NCBI GenBank assembly: GCA_000018565.1
Contig: CP000875.1
Location: 2,929,199-2,993,198 of the forward strand
Direction: 5' to 3'
From: Herpetosiphon aurantiacus DSM 785
GTDB lineage: Bacteria; Chloroflexota; Chloroflexia; Chloroflexales; Herpetosiphonaceae
Length of the DNA stretch: 64,000 bases
The notes beneath the pieces were generated by a model. It was given only the letters and a program-made list of their open reading frames with translations, did no database searches and had not been told where the DNA came from. Every line of letters begins with the position of its first letter. The stretch's first letter is position 1. Shown piece by piece: positions 32,782-41,497 of this stretch. Made by a program: the position numbers and the translations under genes.

Positions 32782-33762
32782 ATGAATCAGCTTGGTCGGC
32801 TTAAACGGGTTCCCATTCATGATGCTTGGCGGCAGGCAGCTAGCCATTTTACCCACTGGCTCACCCAAGCCGAAAATATCGCTCAGCTCAACACTGCCAC
32901 CAACCTCGAATTACGCTTCGAAGCACTCAATAAAGGCACTGGCAATTTACGCCAAAGTCTGGTGTGCTACGATCGACGTACCGAAACCAAGGTCTTGATC
33001 GAAAATCAATTAGCTGGCAGCGATCATGCCCATCTTGGGCAATTGCTCACCACCGCCAGCACGGTCAAGGCGACGATTTTAATTTGGATTGCTGAGCATT
33101 TTACGCCTGAGCATCGTGCTACGATCGAATGGCTCAACCAACAAACGCTCCCTCATTTATTGTTTTTTGCAATCGAATTGGAGTTATGGCAAATTGATGA
33201 TTCGCCATTTGCCCCGCACTTCAAGCTGATTTGCAAGCCAGCCGATTGGGAACTAGCAATCACTAACGAGCCAGTGCCAGTAGCGCCGCCAGCTCCGGCC
33301 AGCCCCAGCAAAAATATCTATTTAGGCTATTGGATGCGCTTTAATGCCATGTTACGTGAGCGTAATAGCCATCTTGGGGCAAAAAAACCGCATTCCGAGC
33401 CAAGCACCAGCTTTGCGCTAGGCCGTGCCGATTGCAGCTTACAAGCGGTCTTGAATCAACGCGATAATTGGATTGGCGTGGCGGTAATGCTCAGTGGTAT
33501 TTCAGCCAAATTACGTTTTCGGTGGTTACGCCAACAACGGGTGGCAATCGAGCAACAATTAGGGGTTGGCCTTGAATGGCGCGAAAATCCTTTGACCAAA
33601 GAATATCAAATTTGGCTAATTCGGCGCAACGCCAATTTGCACGATCATCAGCACTGGGCCGACCATCACGTTTGGATGATCGACACCCTCGAACGCTTTT
33701 ACCGCGTATTTACACCGCTACTCAAGCAACTCTACATTCGCAACGAACCAGAGCATAATTGA
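32782..33762 (+). CDS. DUF4268 protein with nuclease-like N-terminal domain
   Basis: 326 residues. The N-terminal half contains TETKVLIENQLAGSDHAHLG, ATILIWIAEHFTPEHRATIEW and LFFAIELELW, the PD-(D/E)xK-like arrangement (E-N-Q catalytic strand) seen upstream of DUF4268 domains. The C-terminal half (SKNIYLGYWMRFNAML, RADCSLQAVLNQRDNWIGV, LEWRENPLTKEYQIWL, TLERFYRVFTPLLKQL) is the DUF4268 domain. Such proteins are found alone or near restriction systems; nuclease activity is unproved. Here it is not beside any methylase. GAGG precedes the ATG. Confidence 0.8.
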   Translation: MNQLGRLKRVPIHDAWRQAASHFTHWLTQAENIAQLNTATNLELRFEALNKGTGNLRQSLVCYDRRTETKVLIENQLAGSDHAHLGQLLTTASTVKATILIWIAEHFTPEHRATIEWLNQQTLPHLLFFAIELELWQIDDSPFAPHFKLICKPADWELAITNEPVPVAPPAPASPSKNIYLGYWMRFNAMLRERNSHLGAKKPHSEPSTSFALGRADCSLQAVLNQRDNWIGVAVMLSGISAKLRFRWLRQQRVAIEQQLGVGLEWRENPLTKEYQIWLIRRNANLHDHQHWADHHVWMIDTLERFYRVFTPLLKQLYIRNEPEHN

Positions 33763-33770
33763 TTTTCAAT

Positions 33771-35336
33771 TTAGCGCCGACGCTTTTGCAAATACTCAGT
33801 GCCACGGCTAAAGGCTTGGGCCAAGGTTGCCTCCGTATCAATCACTGAAAGATCAAGCTGTAAATTAACCAAGGTTTCGGCCATATCGGGGCGAATCCCC
33901 GCCAAAATCACCCGCGCTCCCAGCAATTGCGCTGCATGCGAAGCACTGATCAAGGCTCGCGCCACCGATTGATCGACAACTGGCACGCCGGTAATATCCA
34001 TAATTACAACTTTGGCTTGTTGTTGTTCGATCGATTTGAGCAGCGTTGCATTAATATCGCCAGCCCGATTAGCGCTAAATTCACCAACCAACGGCATCAC
34101 CAGCATATGCTTAGTAATTGGGATGGTTGGCATGCTCAAACGGCGCACGGTTTCGAGCAAGCGTTCTTGTTCAAGATTTTGGGCTTGCACCTCAGCCAAC
34201 GCCTGATTCAACTCGCCAGTTCTGGTCACAACCAGCGTTTCAAGCTCTTCATTCATTTTAGAAAGCCGTGTTTGCGAGGCATTGAGGCCAACCACCATCG
34301 TATTGAAGGCCTCGCCAAGGCTAGCCAATTCGTCGCGGGTGTTGAGGTGCACCGGAGTATAGGCATTGGGATCATCGGTAAAACGGGTAACGCTCGCATA
34401 TAATTTTTGCACGGGCAAGGCCAATCGCCGCCCAACATACCAACCAATCGCCGCCACAATCGGCAAGGCAATCCCAATCACAATCAACAAACTAATTGCC
34501 AAGGTTTGAACATTACTATAAATAACCTCAAGCGGTCGTTCAACGATCAAAATCCAATCGGTAGGATCAAGCGAGGTGCGCACACCTAAAACTTCTTCGC
34601 CAAATGGGCTACGATAGGTTTCAATCGAATTGCCAGTTTGCAGCAAGGGTAAGCTGGATAAATCTTGATTCTCGATTAGCGCTTGGGTATTGGCGGCGCT
34701 AATTAATTGGCCTTGTTGATTAACCACCAACACCCGCATCTGGGCGGCTGATTCTATCCGCGAAGTCGTTTCCCAAATTCGATCCATGCTGATATCGGCG
34801 ACCAGAATTAATTGGGCGTTGGCATTGCCCAAAATTGGCAAGGCCATCCGAAAGTGCGGCACTTCGCTGGGAGCAAGTGGCAAGGAGAGGGCTTGCAAGG
34901 GCGCAGGGTTTTCAATCGCAACTTGGCGATTTTGCACCATTTGCAATAATGGTGAGCCTGCCAACGATTCGGGCATGCGCACGCCGCGCAAGCGTGCCGC
35001 CACTGCGATTCGTTCGCCATTCAGGCTATACACCCCAACTTCAGAAAAACTTGAGCCAAATAGCACTTGCGAACCCAACTGCAAATCGCTCAACTGACTG
35101 GGATTCCCATTATTCCCAAGCGTTTCAGCAGCGCCGCGCAACTCATCCATACTATTCAGCACAAAGCGTCGATAATCTTCAGCGGCTAGGTTAGTGAGCG
35201 CCACTTGTTGATTTTGCGCCGAACGCTGCTGCGCTCGATAGCTAATCGTCAAGGCGATTGCCCACACCGCTAATAACGGCAACAACGCCGCAAGCAAGAT
35301 AATCCAGGTAACTCGTTGGCGAACCCGTGCCCGCAT
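33771..35336 (-). CDS. membrane receptor with Cache, HAMP and STAS domains
   Basis: 521 residues. Transmembrane segment at about 11-31, extracytoplasmic double-Cache-type domain (32-270; VGVYSLNGERIAVAARL, LILVADISMDRIWETTSRI, MRVLVVNQQGQLI, VLGVRTSLDPTDWILIVERP), second segment (about 274-296), HAMP (297-350; LALPVQKLYASV, TRDELASLGEAFNTMV), coiled coil (350-395) and STAS (400-515). The STAS motif VVIMDITGVPVVDQSVARAL is that of RsbR-type stressosome proteins. It probably passes an external small-molecule signal to a stress partner-switch. A LIV-type binding lipoprotein gene lies 66 bases upstream on the same strand. Confidence 0.85.
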   Translation of the reverse strand: MRARVRQRVTWIILLAALLPLLAVWAIALTISYRAQQRSAQNQQVALTNLAAEDYRRFVLNSMDELRGAAETLGNNGNPSQLSDLQLGSQVLFGSSFSEVGVYSLNGERIAVAARLRGVRMPESLAGSPLLQMVQNRQVAIENPAPLQALSLPLAPSEVPHFRMALPILGNANAQLILVADISMDRIWETTSRIESAAQMRVLVVNQQGQLISAANTQALIENQDLSSLPLLQTGNSIETYRSPFGEEVLGVRTSLDPTDWILIVERPLEVIYSNVQTLAISLLIVIGIALPIVAAIGWYVGRRLALPVQKLYASVTRFTDDPNAYTPVHLNTRDELASLGEAFNTMVVGLNASQTRLSKMNEELETLVVTRTGELNQALAEVQAQNLEQERLLETVRRLSMPTIPITKHMLVMPLVGEFSANRAGDINATLLKSIEQQQAKVVIMDITGVPVVDQSVARALISASHAAQLLGARVILAGIRPDMAETLVNLQLDLSVIDTEATLAQAFSRGTEYLQKRRR

Positions 35337-35402
35337 ATGTATTCCTACCTCTGCTGAAATGGTGCTTTGCGACGTTGGATCGAACGACGTGCTCAGATCG
35401 AT

Positions 35403-36554
35403 TTAGGGCAATTGGCTAGGATCAAGTTTATCCAAAAAGGTAAAGGCTCCTCGTTCAATTTTGACGAACAGCACGGTTTTATTAACTTCACGTTCAGGCG
35501 TAAAGACAATTGCGCCCGTCACCCCTTCGTAGGTTTGGGTTGCCGCCAAAGTATCACGAATCGCGCTTGAGCTGCTGTCTGGGCTACGTTTGAAGGCATC
35601 GATCAACAAATTGGTAGCATCATAGGTTGATGAAGCTACAACGTCGGGATCAATTCCGTGGGCATTACGATATTCGCGAATAAAATTCTGTACAATTGAT
35701 CGTGGATCATTGCGCGAAAAATCGGTTGCCAAAATCACGCCTTCAACATCGCTACCACCAAGCTCGACCAACGACGGCGAATCCAAGCCATCGGAGCCAA
35801 TAATTGGCAAGGTAATGCCTGCCTGACGCACTTGTTTAATGATATCAGCACTCTGGGCATAATAACCCACCAAAATCAAGGCATCGGCTGGTTTGGCCTT
35901 AATCGTCGCAATTTGGCTGCTAAAATCAGTGGCATCACTGGCATATTCGCTCGCGCTGACGATTGTTGAATGATTGGCTTGAGCAGTTTTGGTAAAGGCT
36001 TCGGTGATGCTCCGCCCATAATCATTATTAATATTCAGCACGTGGAAATTACGATAATTGAGCTTGGTTGTGGCATAAACCGCCAATGCATTACCTTGGA
36101 CTGTCGTTATATAAATGACGCGAAAGATCATCGAACCAGTTTTGGTAACCTCAGGATGGGTGGCATAAGCCGCTAACATGGGGATGCCAGCTTGTTGGAA
36201 GACTGGCGCGGCTGCGCGGGTTGTGCTGCTGTAGGAGCCGCCAATCACGGCGCGAACTTTATCTTCAGTGACGAGTTTCTGGGCAACCGTAATTGCTTGA
36301 TTGGGATCAAGTTGATCATCATAGGTTATCAACTCGAAGGTCTTGCCGGGCACAGTTTGGTTGGCGTTTGCTTGATCAATCGCCAATTTCGCAGCATACA
36401 TCGAGTGCGTGCCATCGCTAGCACTGTTGCCGCTCATTGGGCCAAAAAAGCCGATTTTGATCGTCTCGGCTTGAGGTTGTGAAGCACCCCCACACGCACT
36501 AACCAAGGCCAAACCGATGATTACCAGCATCCCCAATGCGGTTCGTCTTAGCAT
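35403..36554 (-). CDS. LIV-type periplasmic-binding lipoprotein
   Basis: 383 residues. Lipoprotein signal with lipobox VSAC (residues about 17-20), then a type-I binding fold: IKIGFFGPMSGNSASDG, KLAIDQANAN, ELITYDDQLDPNQAITVAQK, RAVIGGSYSSTTRAAAPVF, VNINNDYGRSI-type LNINNDYGRS, PIIGSDGLDSPSLVELGG and DPDVVASSTYDATNLL. This is the branched-chain amino acid/amide-binding family. No permease or ATPase genes are adjacent; instead a Cache-HAMP-STAS receptor gene follows, so a signalling rather than a transport role is possible. The start at MLRRTA is chosen from the signal peptide and GGAGG 10 bases upstream. Confidence 0.85.
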   Translation of the reverse strand: MLRRTALGMLVIIGLALVSACGGASQPQAETIKIGFFGPMSGNSASDGTHSMYAAKLAIDQANANQTVPGKTFELITYDDQLDPNQAITVAQKLVTEDKVRAVIGGSYSSTTRAAAPVFQQAGIPMLAAYATHPEVTKTGSMIFRVIYITTVQGNALAVYATTKLNYRNFHVLNINNDYGRSITEAFTKTAQANHSTIVSASEYASDATDFSSQIATIKAKPADALILVGYYAQSADIIKQVRQAGITLPIIGSDGLDSPSLVELGGSDVEGVILATDFSRNDPRSIVQNFIREYRNAHGIDPDVVASSTYDATNLLIDAFKRSPDSSSSAIRDTLAATQTYEGVTGAIVFTPEREVNKTVLFVKIERGAFTFLDKLDPSQLP

Positions 36555-36753
36555 GTTCAAGACTCCTCCATGTGCTACCACATGGCTTAGTAGGCCACTA
36601 CCCAAGAACAATGTTAATTTACTCACCCTGCTGCATGGCCAGTGTAACACAGAACATGTCAAATGAGCAGTTGAGTTTTGGCGTGAATTTTAAGCACTTC
36701 ACAACCCTGCTTGGCTATTGGCCTACTAGGAGTATTAGGCTAATGCTGATGAT

Positions 36754-38088
36754 TCAGCGAGCAACCGCGACCATCTTAATACCATGGCGTGGCCGTAGGG
36801 TAATCACAGGTTGCAAGGCTACCGGATGCCCAGGCATCAGCTTTAAGCGCCAGCGTTGACCAATCGTTGCCAACAATAAAATCCCTTCCATCCAAGCAAA
36901 TTGTTCGCCAATGCAAATCCGCGAGCCACCACCAAACGGAATATAGCTCCACTTCGGACGTTGAGCAATTTGCTCCGCTGTCCAACGTTCAGGATTAAAT
37001 TGATAGGCATTGGGAAACCAACGTTCATCGTGATGCACCACAAACGGCGAAACGGTCAGGCCAATCCCAGCAGGAAAAATATAATCACCAACGTGATAGT
37101 CGGCCAAGGCTTCGCGCCCCATAATCCACGCTGGGGGATACATGCGAATTGATTCAGCCAAAATCATGCGGGTATAGCTCAGGTTTTGAACATCATCCAT
37201 GGTTGGAATGCGCCCCGCCAACACCTCGTCGAGTTCGCGATACCAACGTTCAGCAATTGCAGGATGTTGACTAAGCAAATACCATGTCCAACTCAAAGCA
37301 TTCGCGGTGGTTTCATGGCCAGCCAAAAATAGCGTAATTGCTTCATCGCGCACTTGTTGATTATCCATCCCTGTGCCATCGCCCTCGGTATCTTGGGCCA
37401 GCAGCAGCATCGAGAGCAAATCGCCATGGTCGCGTTGATCGTGGCGGCGTTCTTCGATCACCCGAAACATCAATTGATCAAGATATTGGATGCTGGCTTG
37501 AACCCGCCGATTCGAGGCTAACGGCAAGCGTTCGATCAACTCAGCAAAGGGCAGAATCATCACATTAAAGCGATTGAGCAAATGTTCGAGCGCCTCGCCA
37601 ACCGCTTGGGCATCACGCTCAACATCGGCATCGAACAAGGTTTTAGCCACAATTCGCAAGGTCAAGCGCATCATCTCAGCATGGACATCAAAAACTTGGC
37701 CTGGTTGCCATTGTTCGCGCATTTCGGCAGCATAGTTTGCCATCACCTCAGCATAGCCTGCGATCCGTTTGCGATGAAAAGCGGGCTGCACCAAACGGCG
37801 CTGGCGCATATGTTGCTCGCCTTCACTGGTTAACAAGCCATTGCCCAATAAACGTTTGGAGCGTTGCAAAACCACACTTTTAGCCAAAATCTTCTGATTG
37901 GTTACCAACATCGCATGAATATCATCAGGGTGATTTAACAAAATTAATTCACGCGGCCCAAATTTCAAACGCACCACATCGCCATATTCACGCGCGGCTT
38001 GAGTTAAAAAAAGTAAAGGATTACGCCGAAAGCGCATCAACAAATTGGGAAAACGCGGGGTTGGCCCAGGTGGTTGCTGTCGTAACAT
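36754..38088 (-). CDS. cytochrome P450 monooxygenase
   Basis: 444 residues, soluble bacterial P450. Oxygen-binding I-helix LFLAGHETTANALSW near residue 250, ExxR in ILAESIRMYPP near 305, and the haem-thiolate loop FGGGSRICIGEQFAW with C392. The N-terminus PPGPTPRFPNLLMRFRRNPL is that of CYP102/CYP1xx-like class fed by separate ferredoxins or flavodoxins. The substrate is probably a fatty acid or terpenoid, but nothing nearby tells. AAGGAG precedes the ATG. No ferredoxin gene is adjacent. Confidence 0.95.
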   Translation of the reverse strand: MLRQQPPGPTPRFPNLLMRFRRNPLLFLTQAAREYGDVVRLKFGPRELILLNHPDDIHAMLVTNQKILAKSVVLQRSKRLLGNGLLTSEGEQHMRQRRLVQPAFHRKRIAGYAEVMANYAAEMREQWQPGQVFDVHAEMMRLTLRIVAKTLFDADVERDAQAVGEALEHLLNRFNVMILPFAELIERLPLASNRRVQASIQYLDQLMFRVIEERRHDQRDHGDLLSMLLLAQDTEGDGTGMDNQQVRDEAITLFLAGHETTANALSWTWYLLSQHPAIAERWYRELDEVLAGRIPTMDDVQNLSYTRMILAESIRMYPPAWIMGREALADYHVGDYIFPAGIGLTVSPFVVHHDERWFPNAYQFNPERWTAEQIAQRPKWSYIPFGGGSRICIGEQFAWMEGILLLATIGQRWRLKLMPGHPVALQPVITLRPRHGIKMVAVAR

Positions 38089-38281
38089 GTGGCTACTCCT
38101 TAGTACGAATAACCCCGATCATACGCCGAACGATCAGGCTTGTCGAGAGCAATTGATCAATGTTCACACCCTGATCACAAATAGACCACGATTATGATCA
38201 AGTATTAATCGCCTGTTTAAACGTCGTTAGCCAATTACGTGGTAGCATGAGACCGGATTCATCGACTGTTGGAGAACATTC

Positions 38282-39265
38282 ATGCAACAACTCAAATGGG
38301 GGCTACTCGGAACAGGCTGGATCGCTGAACAATTTGCCAATGCCTTGGCCGATTTGCCGAATGCCCAACGTTGGAGCGTGCTTTCGCGCAATCAAGCCTC
38401 GGCTGAAAACTTCGCCCAAACCCATCAATTTGCCCATGCCTATAGCGATCAGGCAGCCTTTTTGGCCGACCCCGAATTGGATGTGGTGATTATTGGTTCG
38501 CCGCACCCACGCCATGCTGAACAAACGATCGCCTGTTTGAATGCTGGCAAACATGTGCTGTGCGAAAAACCAATGGGCATCAACAGTCAACAAGTTGAAG
38601 CGATGATCGCCGCAGCCCAAGCTAACCAACGCTTTTTGATGGAAGCTATGTGGATGTGGTTTCACCCTAGCACAATCAAGGCTAAACAATTAATTGAGGC
38701 CGGGGCAATTGGCAAGCCACACCTATTCCATGCCGATTTCAGCGTACACTTCCCGTTTGATCCAAGCCATCGCATGTATGATCCAGCGCTTGGTGGTGGG
38801 GCATTGCTCGATATTGGGATTTACCCCTTGGCCTTGGCCTTGTATCTTTTTGGTGCGCCAACCAGCGTTTATGGTCAAGCCCAACTTGGGCAAACTGGGG
38901 TTGATGAACAAGAAAGTATTATTTTGGAATATGGCGATGATCGCCAAGCCAACTGTGTTGCCAGCGTGAGAGCAGCGGGGCCATGCGAAGCAACCGTCAC
39001 TGGCAGCAGCGGCTATATTCGCTTTCAACGCAATTTTTGGCACTCGCAACAATTAGTAGTACAAAACAACGGCCAACCAAGTGAAACCCTTGATCTGCCA
39101 TTCATTGGCAATGGCTATGTTACCGAAGTTGCCCATGTGGCCGAATGTATTCAAGCAGGCTTAATCGAAAGCCCCATTGTTTCGTGGGCAGCTTCGCGCA
39201 GCTTGATCAATACCATGGATCAATTGCGTCAAAGCTGGGGCATAACCTATCCCGATGAGCGTTAG
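38282..39265 (+). CDS. Gfo/Idh/MocA-family NAD(P)-dependent oxidoreductase
   Basis: 327 residues. N-terminal Rossmann domain (WGLLGTGWIAEQFANAL, residues 6-22; VVIIGSPHPRHAEQ; GKHVLCEKPMGINS with the family EKP), then the C-terminal alpha/beta domain containing RFLMEAMWMWFHP and GGGALLDIGIYPLAL (the conserved D-x-G-x-[HY]). Close in style to trans-dihydrodiol dehydrogenase/xylose dehydrogenase-like members. Oxidises or reduces a sugar or cyclitol; substrate unknown. GGAG lies 7 bases before the ATG. Confidence 0.92.
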   Translation: MQQLKWGLLGTGWIAEQFANALADLPNAQRWSVLSRNQASAENFAQTHQFAHAYSDQAAFLADPELDVVIIGSPHPRHAEQTIACLNAGKHVLCEKPMGINSQQVEAMIAAAQANQRFLMEAMWMWFHPSTIKAKQLIEAGAIGKPHLFHADFSVHFPFDPSHRMYDPALGGGALLDIGIYPLALALYLFGAPTSVYGQAQLGQTGVDEQESIILEYGDDRQANCVASVRAAGPCEATVTGSSGYIRFQRNFWHSQQLVVQNNGQPSETLDLPFIGNGYVTEVAHVAECIQAGLIESPIVSWAASRSLINTMDQLRQSWGITYPDER

Positions 39266-39279
39266 GCTTTAGCAACAAT

Positions 39280-39318
39280 CGCTGTGATCAAGCGTACCGT
39301 ATAGGCTTGATCACGGCG
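39280..39318. repeat. 14-bp inverted repeat after oxidoreductase gene
   Basis: CGCTGTGATCAAGC pairs with GCTTGATCACGGCG (one T-G wobble) around an 11-base loop. It could act as a terminator, although no T-run follows. Confidence 0.55.
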
Positions 39319-39350
39319 GCTAACGCCACAAATGATGATTTGAGGGAAGT

Positions 39351-39782
39351 ATGCACGATCCAATTTTTCAGTTTATGCTGTTTCTTTTTGGTGTTACGAT
39401 CTTCTTGATCGTTGCAATGGGCCTGCCATTTTTTAAAGCAACTGCACCAAAAACGGCAATTGCTGAGCTTAAAGCCAATGGAACATTGCTCTATAAGAAA
39501 AAAATTAAGCTTGAAGCCAAATGGAATGTGAGCAAAGGCCAAGCACTGCCGATCGAAATCTATAGCAATGGGATCATCATCTATCCATTATTTATTCGGG
39601 AAATTCCAATTGATCGAACTGAGATTAAACGGACAATCTTGGAACGTCCGTTTATTTTTCAAAGAATTAAACTGATCCATAGCTCGAAGTTTACGCATAG
39701 TCCTTTATACTTTAACTATAATCCTGAGTTATGGAATGTGCTGCAACATTATTGTGACGCACCTGAGCAAGCGAGCAATTAG
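39351..39782 (+). CDS. membrane-anchored protein of unknown function
   Basis: 143 residues, not recognised. One transmembrane segment near the N-terminus (residues 8-28, QFMLFLFGVTIFLIVAMGLPF), then a basic, beta-rich cytoplasmic-looking part (AELKANGTLLYKKKIKLEAK, PIEIYSNGIIIYPLFIREIP, RPFIFQRIKLIH). The latter pattern (Y-S-N-G-I-x-I-x-P) recalls small membrane-proximal PH-like domains, but that is only a guess. GAGGG lies 5 bases before the ATG. It lies between the oxidoreductase and the convergent kinase; no operon partners. Confidence 0.65.
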   Translation: MHDPIFQFMLFLFGVTIFLIVAMGLPFFKATAPKTAIAELKANGTLLYKKKIKLEAKWNVSKGQALPIEIYSNGIIIYPLFIREIPIDRTEIKRTILERPFIFQRIKLIHSSKFTHSPLYFNYNPELWNVLQHYCDAPEQASN

Positions 39783-39806
39783 GTTATTGGTCAAATGAGC
39801 AAAGCA

Positions 39807-41063
39807 CTACGAACGCCAAGGCTGATAATCGACCAAGGCTGGTTCAGGCCGAACGAAGGGAAAAGTTACCCAAAAACAACTACCCTGGCCCAACGTGCTG
39901 GTCATGCCAACTTGCCCGCCCAAGGCCAGCACCAGTGCCCGCACAATTGCTAAACCTAAGCCCCAGCCTTGGGCGATCGTACTAGCACGCGTGTGGCGTT
40001 CCCAAATCCGCACGCTATCAGCAGGGTTGATGCCAGGCCCGGTATCTTCAATTTCAATCTTCAACATGTGATGATCGTTGGGATAAGCCCGAATCGTAAT
40101 CGTGCCTGCCTCGGTATAGCGCACCGCATTGCTGACAAGATTGTGCACAATTTGCCAAATCCGATCACGATCACTGATCAGCGGCGGGAGATCTGGCGCG
40201 ATCTCCTGATGAATGCGACAGGTTGAACGCAGCATCGTGCTAGCAACAGCCACAATCTCAGAAATTAACGTGCTTAGATCAATTGTATGGCGCACAAATG
40301 AGAGCGTTCCAGTCATCAAGGCAGTGCCATCGACCAAATCGCGCACAAGCCGCTGAATATGCAAGACTGAGTTATAGGCTTGGGGCAACAACGAGCCAAG
40401 CGCATGATCAGCTGGTAATAACGGATCACCTTGCAATAATTCTAAAGTTCCCTGCAAAAAATGCAGTGGATTACGAATATCGTGGGCGACGATTTGGTTA
40501 AGTTCAGCGACACTCAGATTCGTCAGTGCAACGGGCGGCTCATCAGTCGCGGGCGCACGTAGCAGCGGCATCCAGCGGGCAATTTGGTGGGCTAAAAGTT
40601 TAAGCGCTGCCACATGGATTGGTGTAAAGCAATGCGCCTGCGGATCAAAGGTACACAAGGTTGGAGTCAACCCTGCGGTTGAAGCTGGAATTGGCACGCC
40701 CAAATAGGCTCGCACGGGTGTTTCTAGCCGTTCAAGCAAGCGCTGAACCCGCAGATCTAGCTCAGCATCGTCAACCACCAAAGGTTGTGCTGTCACATCA
40801 ATATACTGACAAAAAGTATCTTCACGGGCAAGCGTACTGCCGGCTGCCAAATTGCCGGTCGTCGCTGGATAAATTGCCCGAATATATTGATGGGTTCGAT
40901 TCAAATCGCCAATCAGGGCGGTAGCCGTACCAGTTACTTCACATGCAACTGCCAGATAGGTCTGAATTGCACGATCAACATCATCAAACTGCATCGTGCT
41001 GAGGGTTGCCAAACGCTCCAATATTGCCTGTTCGGCAGCGCGATCATCCTCATGCTGATTCAT
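39807..41063 (-). CDS. soluble GAF-domain sensor histidine kinase
   Basis: 418 residues without transmembrane segments. A GAF domain (residues about 20-170; FCQYIDVTAQPLVVDDAELD and VRAYLGVPI are typical), HisKA with H194 in IVAHDIRNPLHFLQGTLELL, and an HATPase domain (NLVSNAVRYTEAG, IEDTGPGI, GWGLGLAIVRAL). It senses a small ligand or redox state in the cytoplasm and phosphorylates an unknown regulator. The H-box has HDIRNP, a variant found in the GAF-kinase group. There is no response regulator gene nearby, so it is an orphan kinase in this window. Confidence 0.9.
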   Translation of the reverse strand: MNQHEDDRAAEQAILERLATLSTMQFDDVDRAIQTYLAVACEVTGTATALIGDLNRTHQYIRAIYPATTGNLAAGSTLAREDTFCQYIDVTAQPLVVDDAELDLRVQRLLERLETPVRAYLGVPIPASTAGLTPTLCTFDPQAHCFTPIHVAALKLLAHQIARWMPLLRAPATDEPPVALTNLSVAELNQIVAHDIRNPLHFLQGTLELLQGDPLLPADHALGSLLPQAYNSVLHIQRLVRDLVDGTALMTGTLSFVRHTIDLSTLISEIVAVASTMLRSTCRIHQEIAPDLPPLISDRDRIWQIVHNLVSNAVRYTEAGTITIRAYPNDHHMLKIEIEDTGPGINPADSVRIWERHTRASTIAQGWGLGLAIVRALVLALGGQVGMTSTLGQGSCFWVTFPFVRPEPALVDYQPWRS

Positions 41064-41497
41064 TGATAAACTCTCTTTCTAGCACGATTTCCCAAGCCAT
41101 ATATCATCATTTCGCCTTAGCAATTGTTAGTATACAACGCCAATTCACTCCAAAACAAGCGATGATCAGCAAGGCAACGTTTCCAATTTGCTAGCATAAT
41201 CTATTCCATGCGTGGCGCATAATTGCTGCTGAATGGTGCTGGTTATTGCTAGGTTTTTAGCGAGGATTTACGCCTACACGACATATCAAATCTAGCAAGA
41301 ACTTGATTGCTAGCCAGTTGCTGCATCCATTCAAGCTTGATCAAAAAATTGAGCTAATTGTTAACCGCCGCTTCAACAAACCATCATCCTGTGCTTGTAC
41401 CCTTGGGTGTATCCGAAAAATCCTACAATCGGCTATACTTAGGCGCACACCCACGGAACACCCATTCTTCCTCTTGCATGGCACAAGGAGACCACCA
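41064..41497. other. intergenic region upstream of MFS gene
   Basis: 434 bases between divergent genes. The frame of the MFS gene is open back to 41303, but this part has no recognisable protein features and the ribosome site lies at 41485-41490, so I treat it as non-coding. A TATACT box at 41434-41439 may be a -10 element; no matching -35 was found. Confidence 0.5.

Noticed and set aside
41303-41497. N-terminal extension of the MFS transporter frame.
   Set aside because: The added 65 residues have no membrane or family character, and a clear AAGGAG lies before the GTG at 41498.
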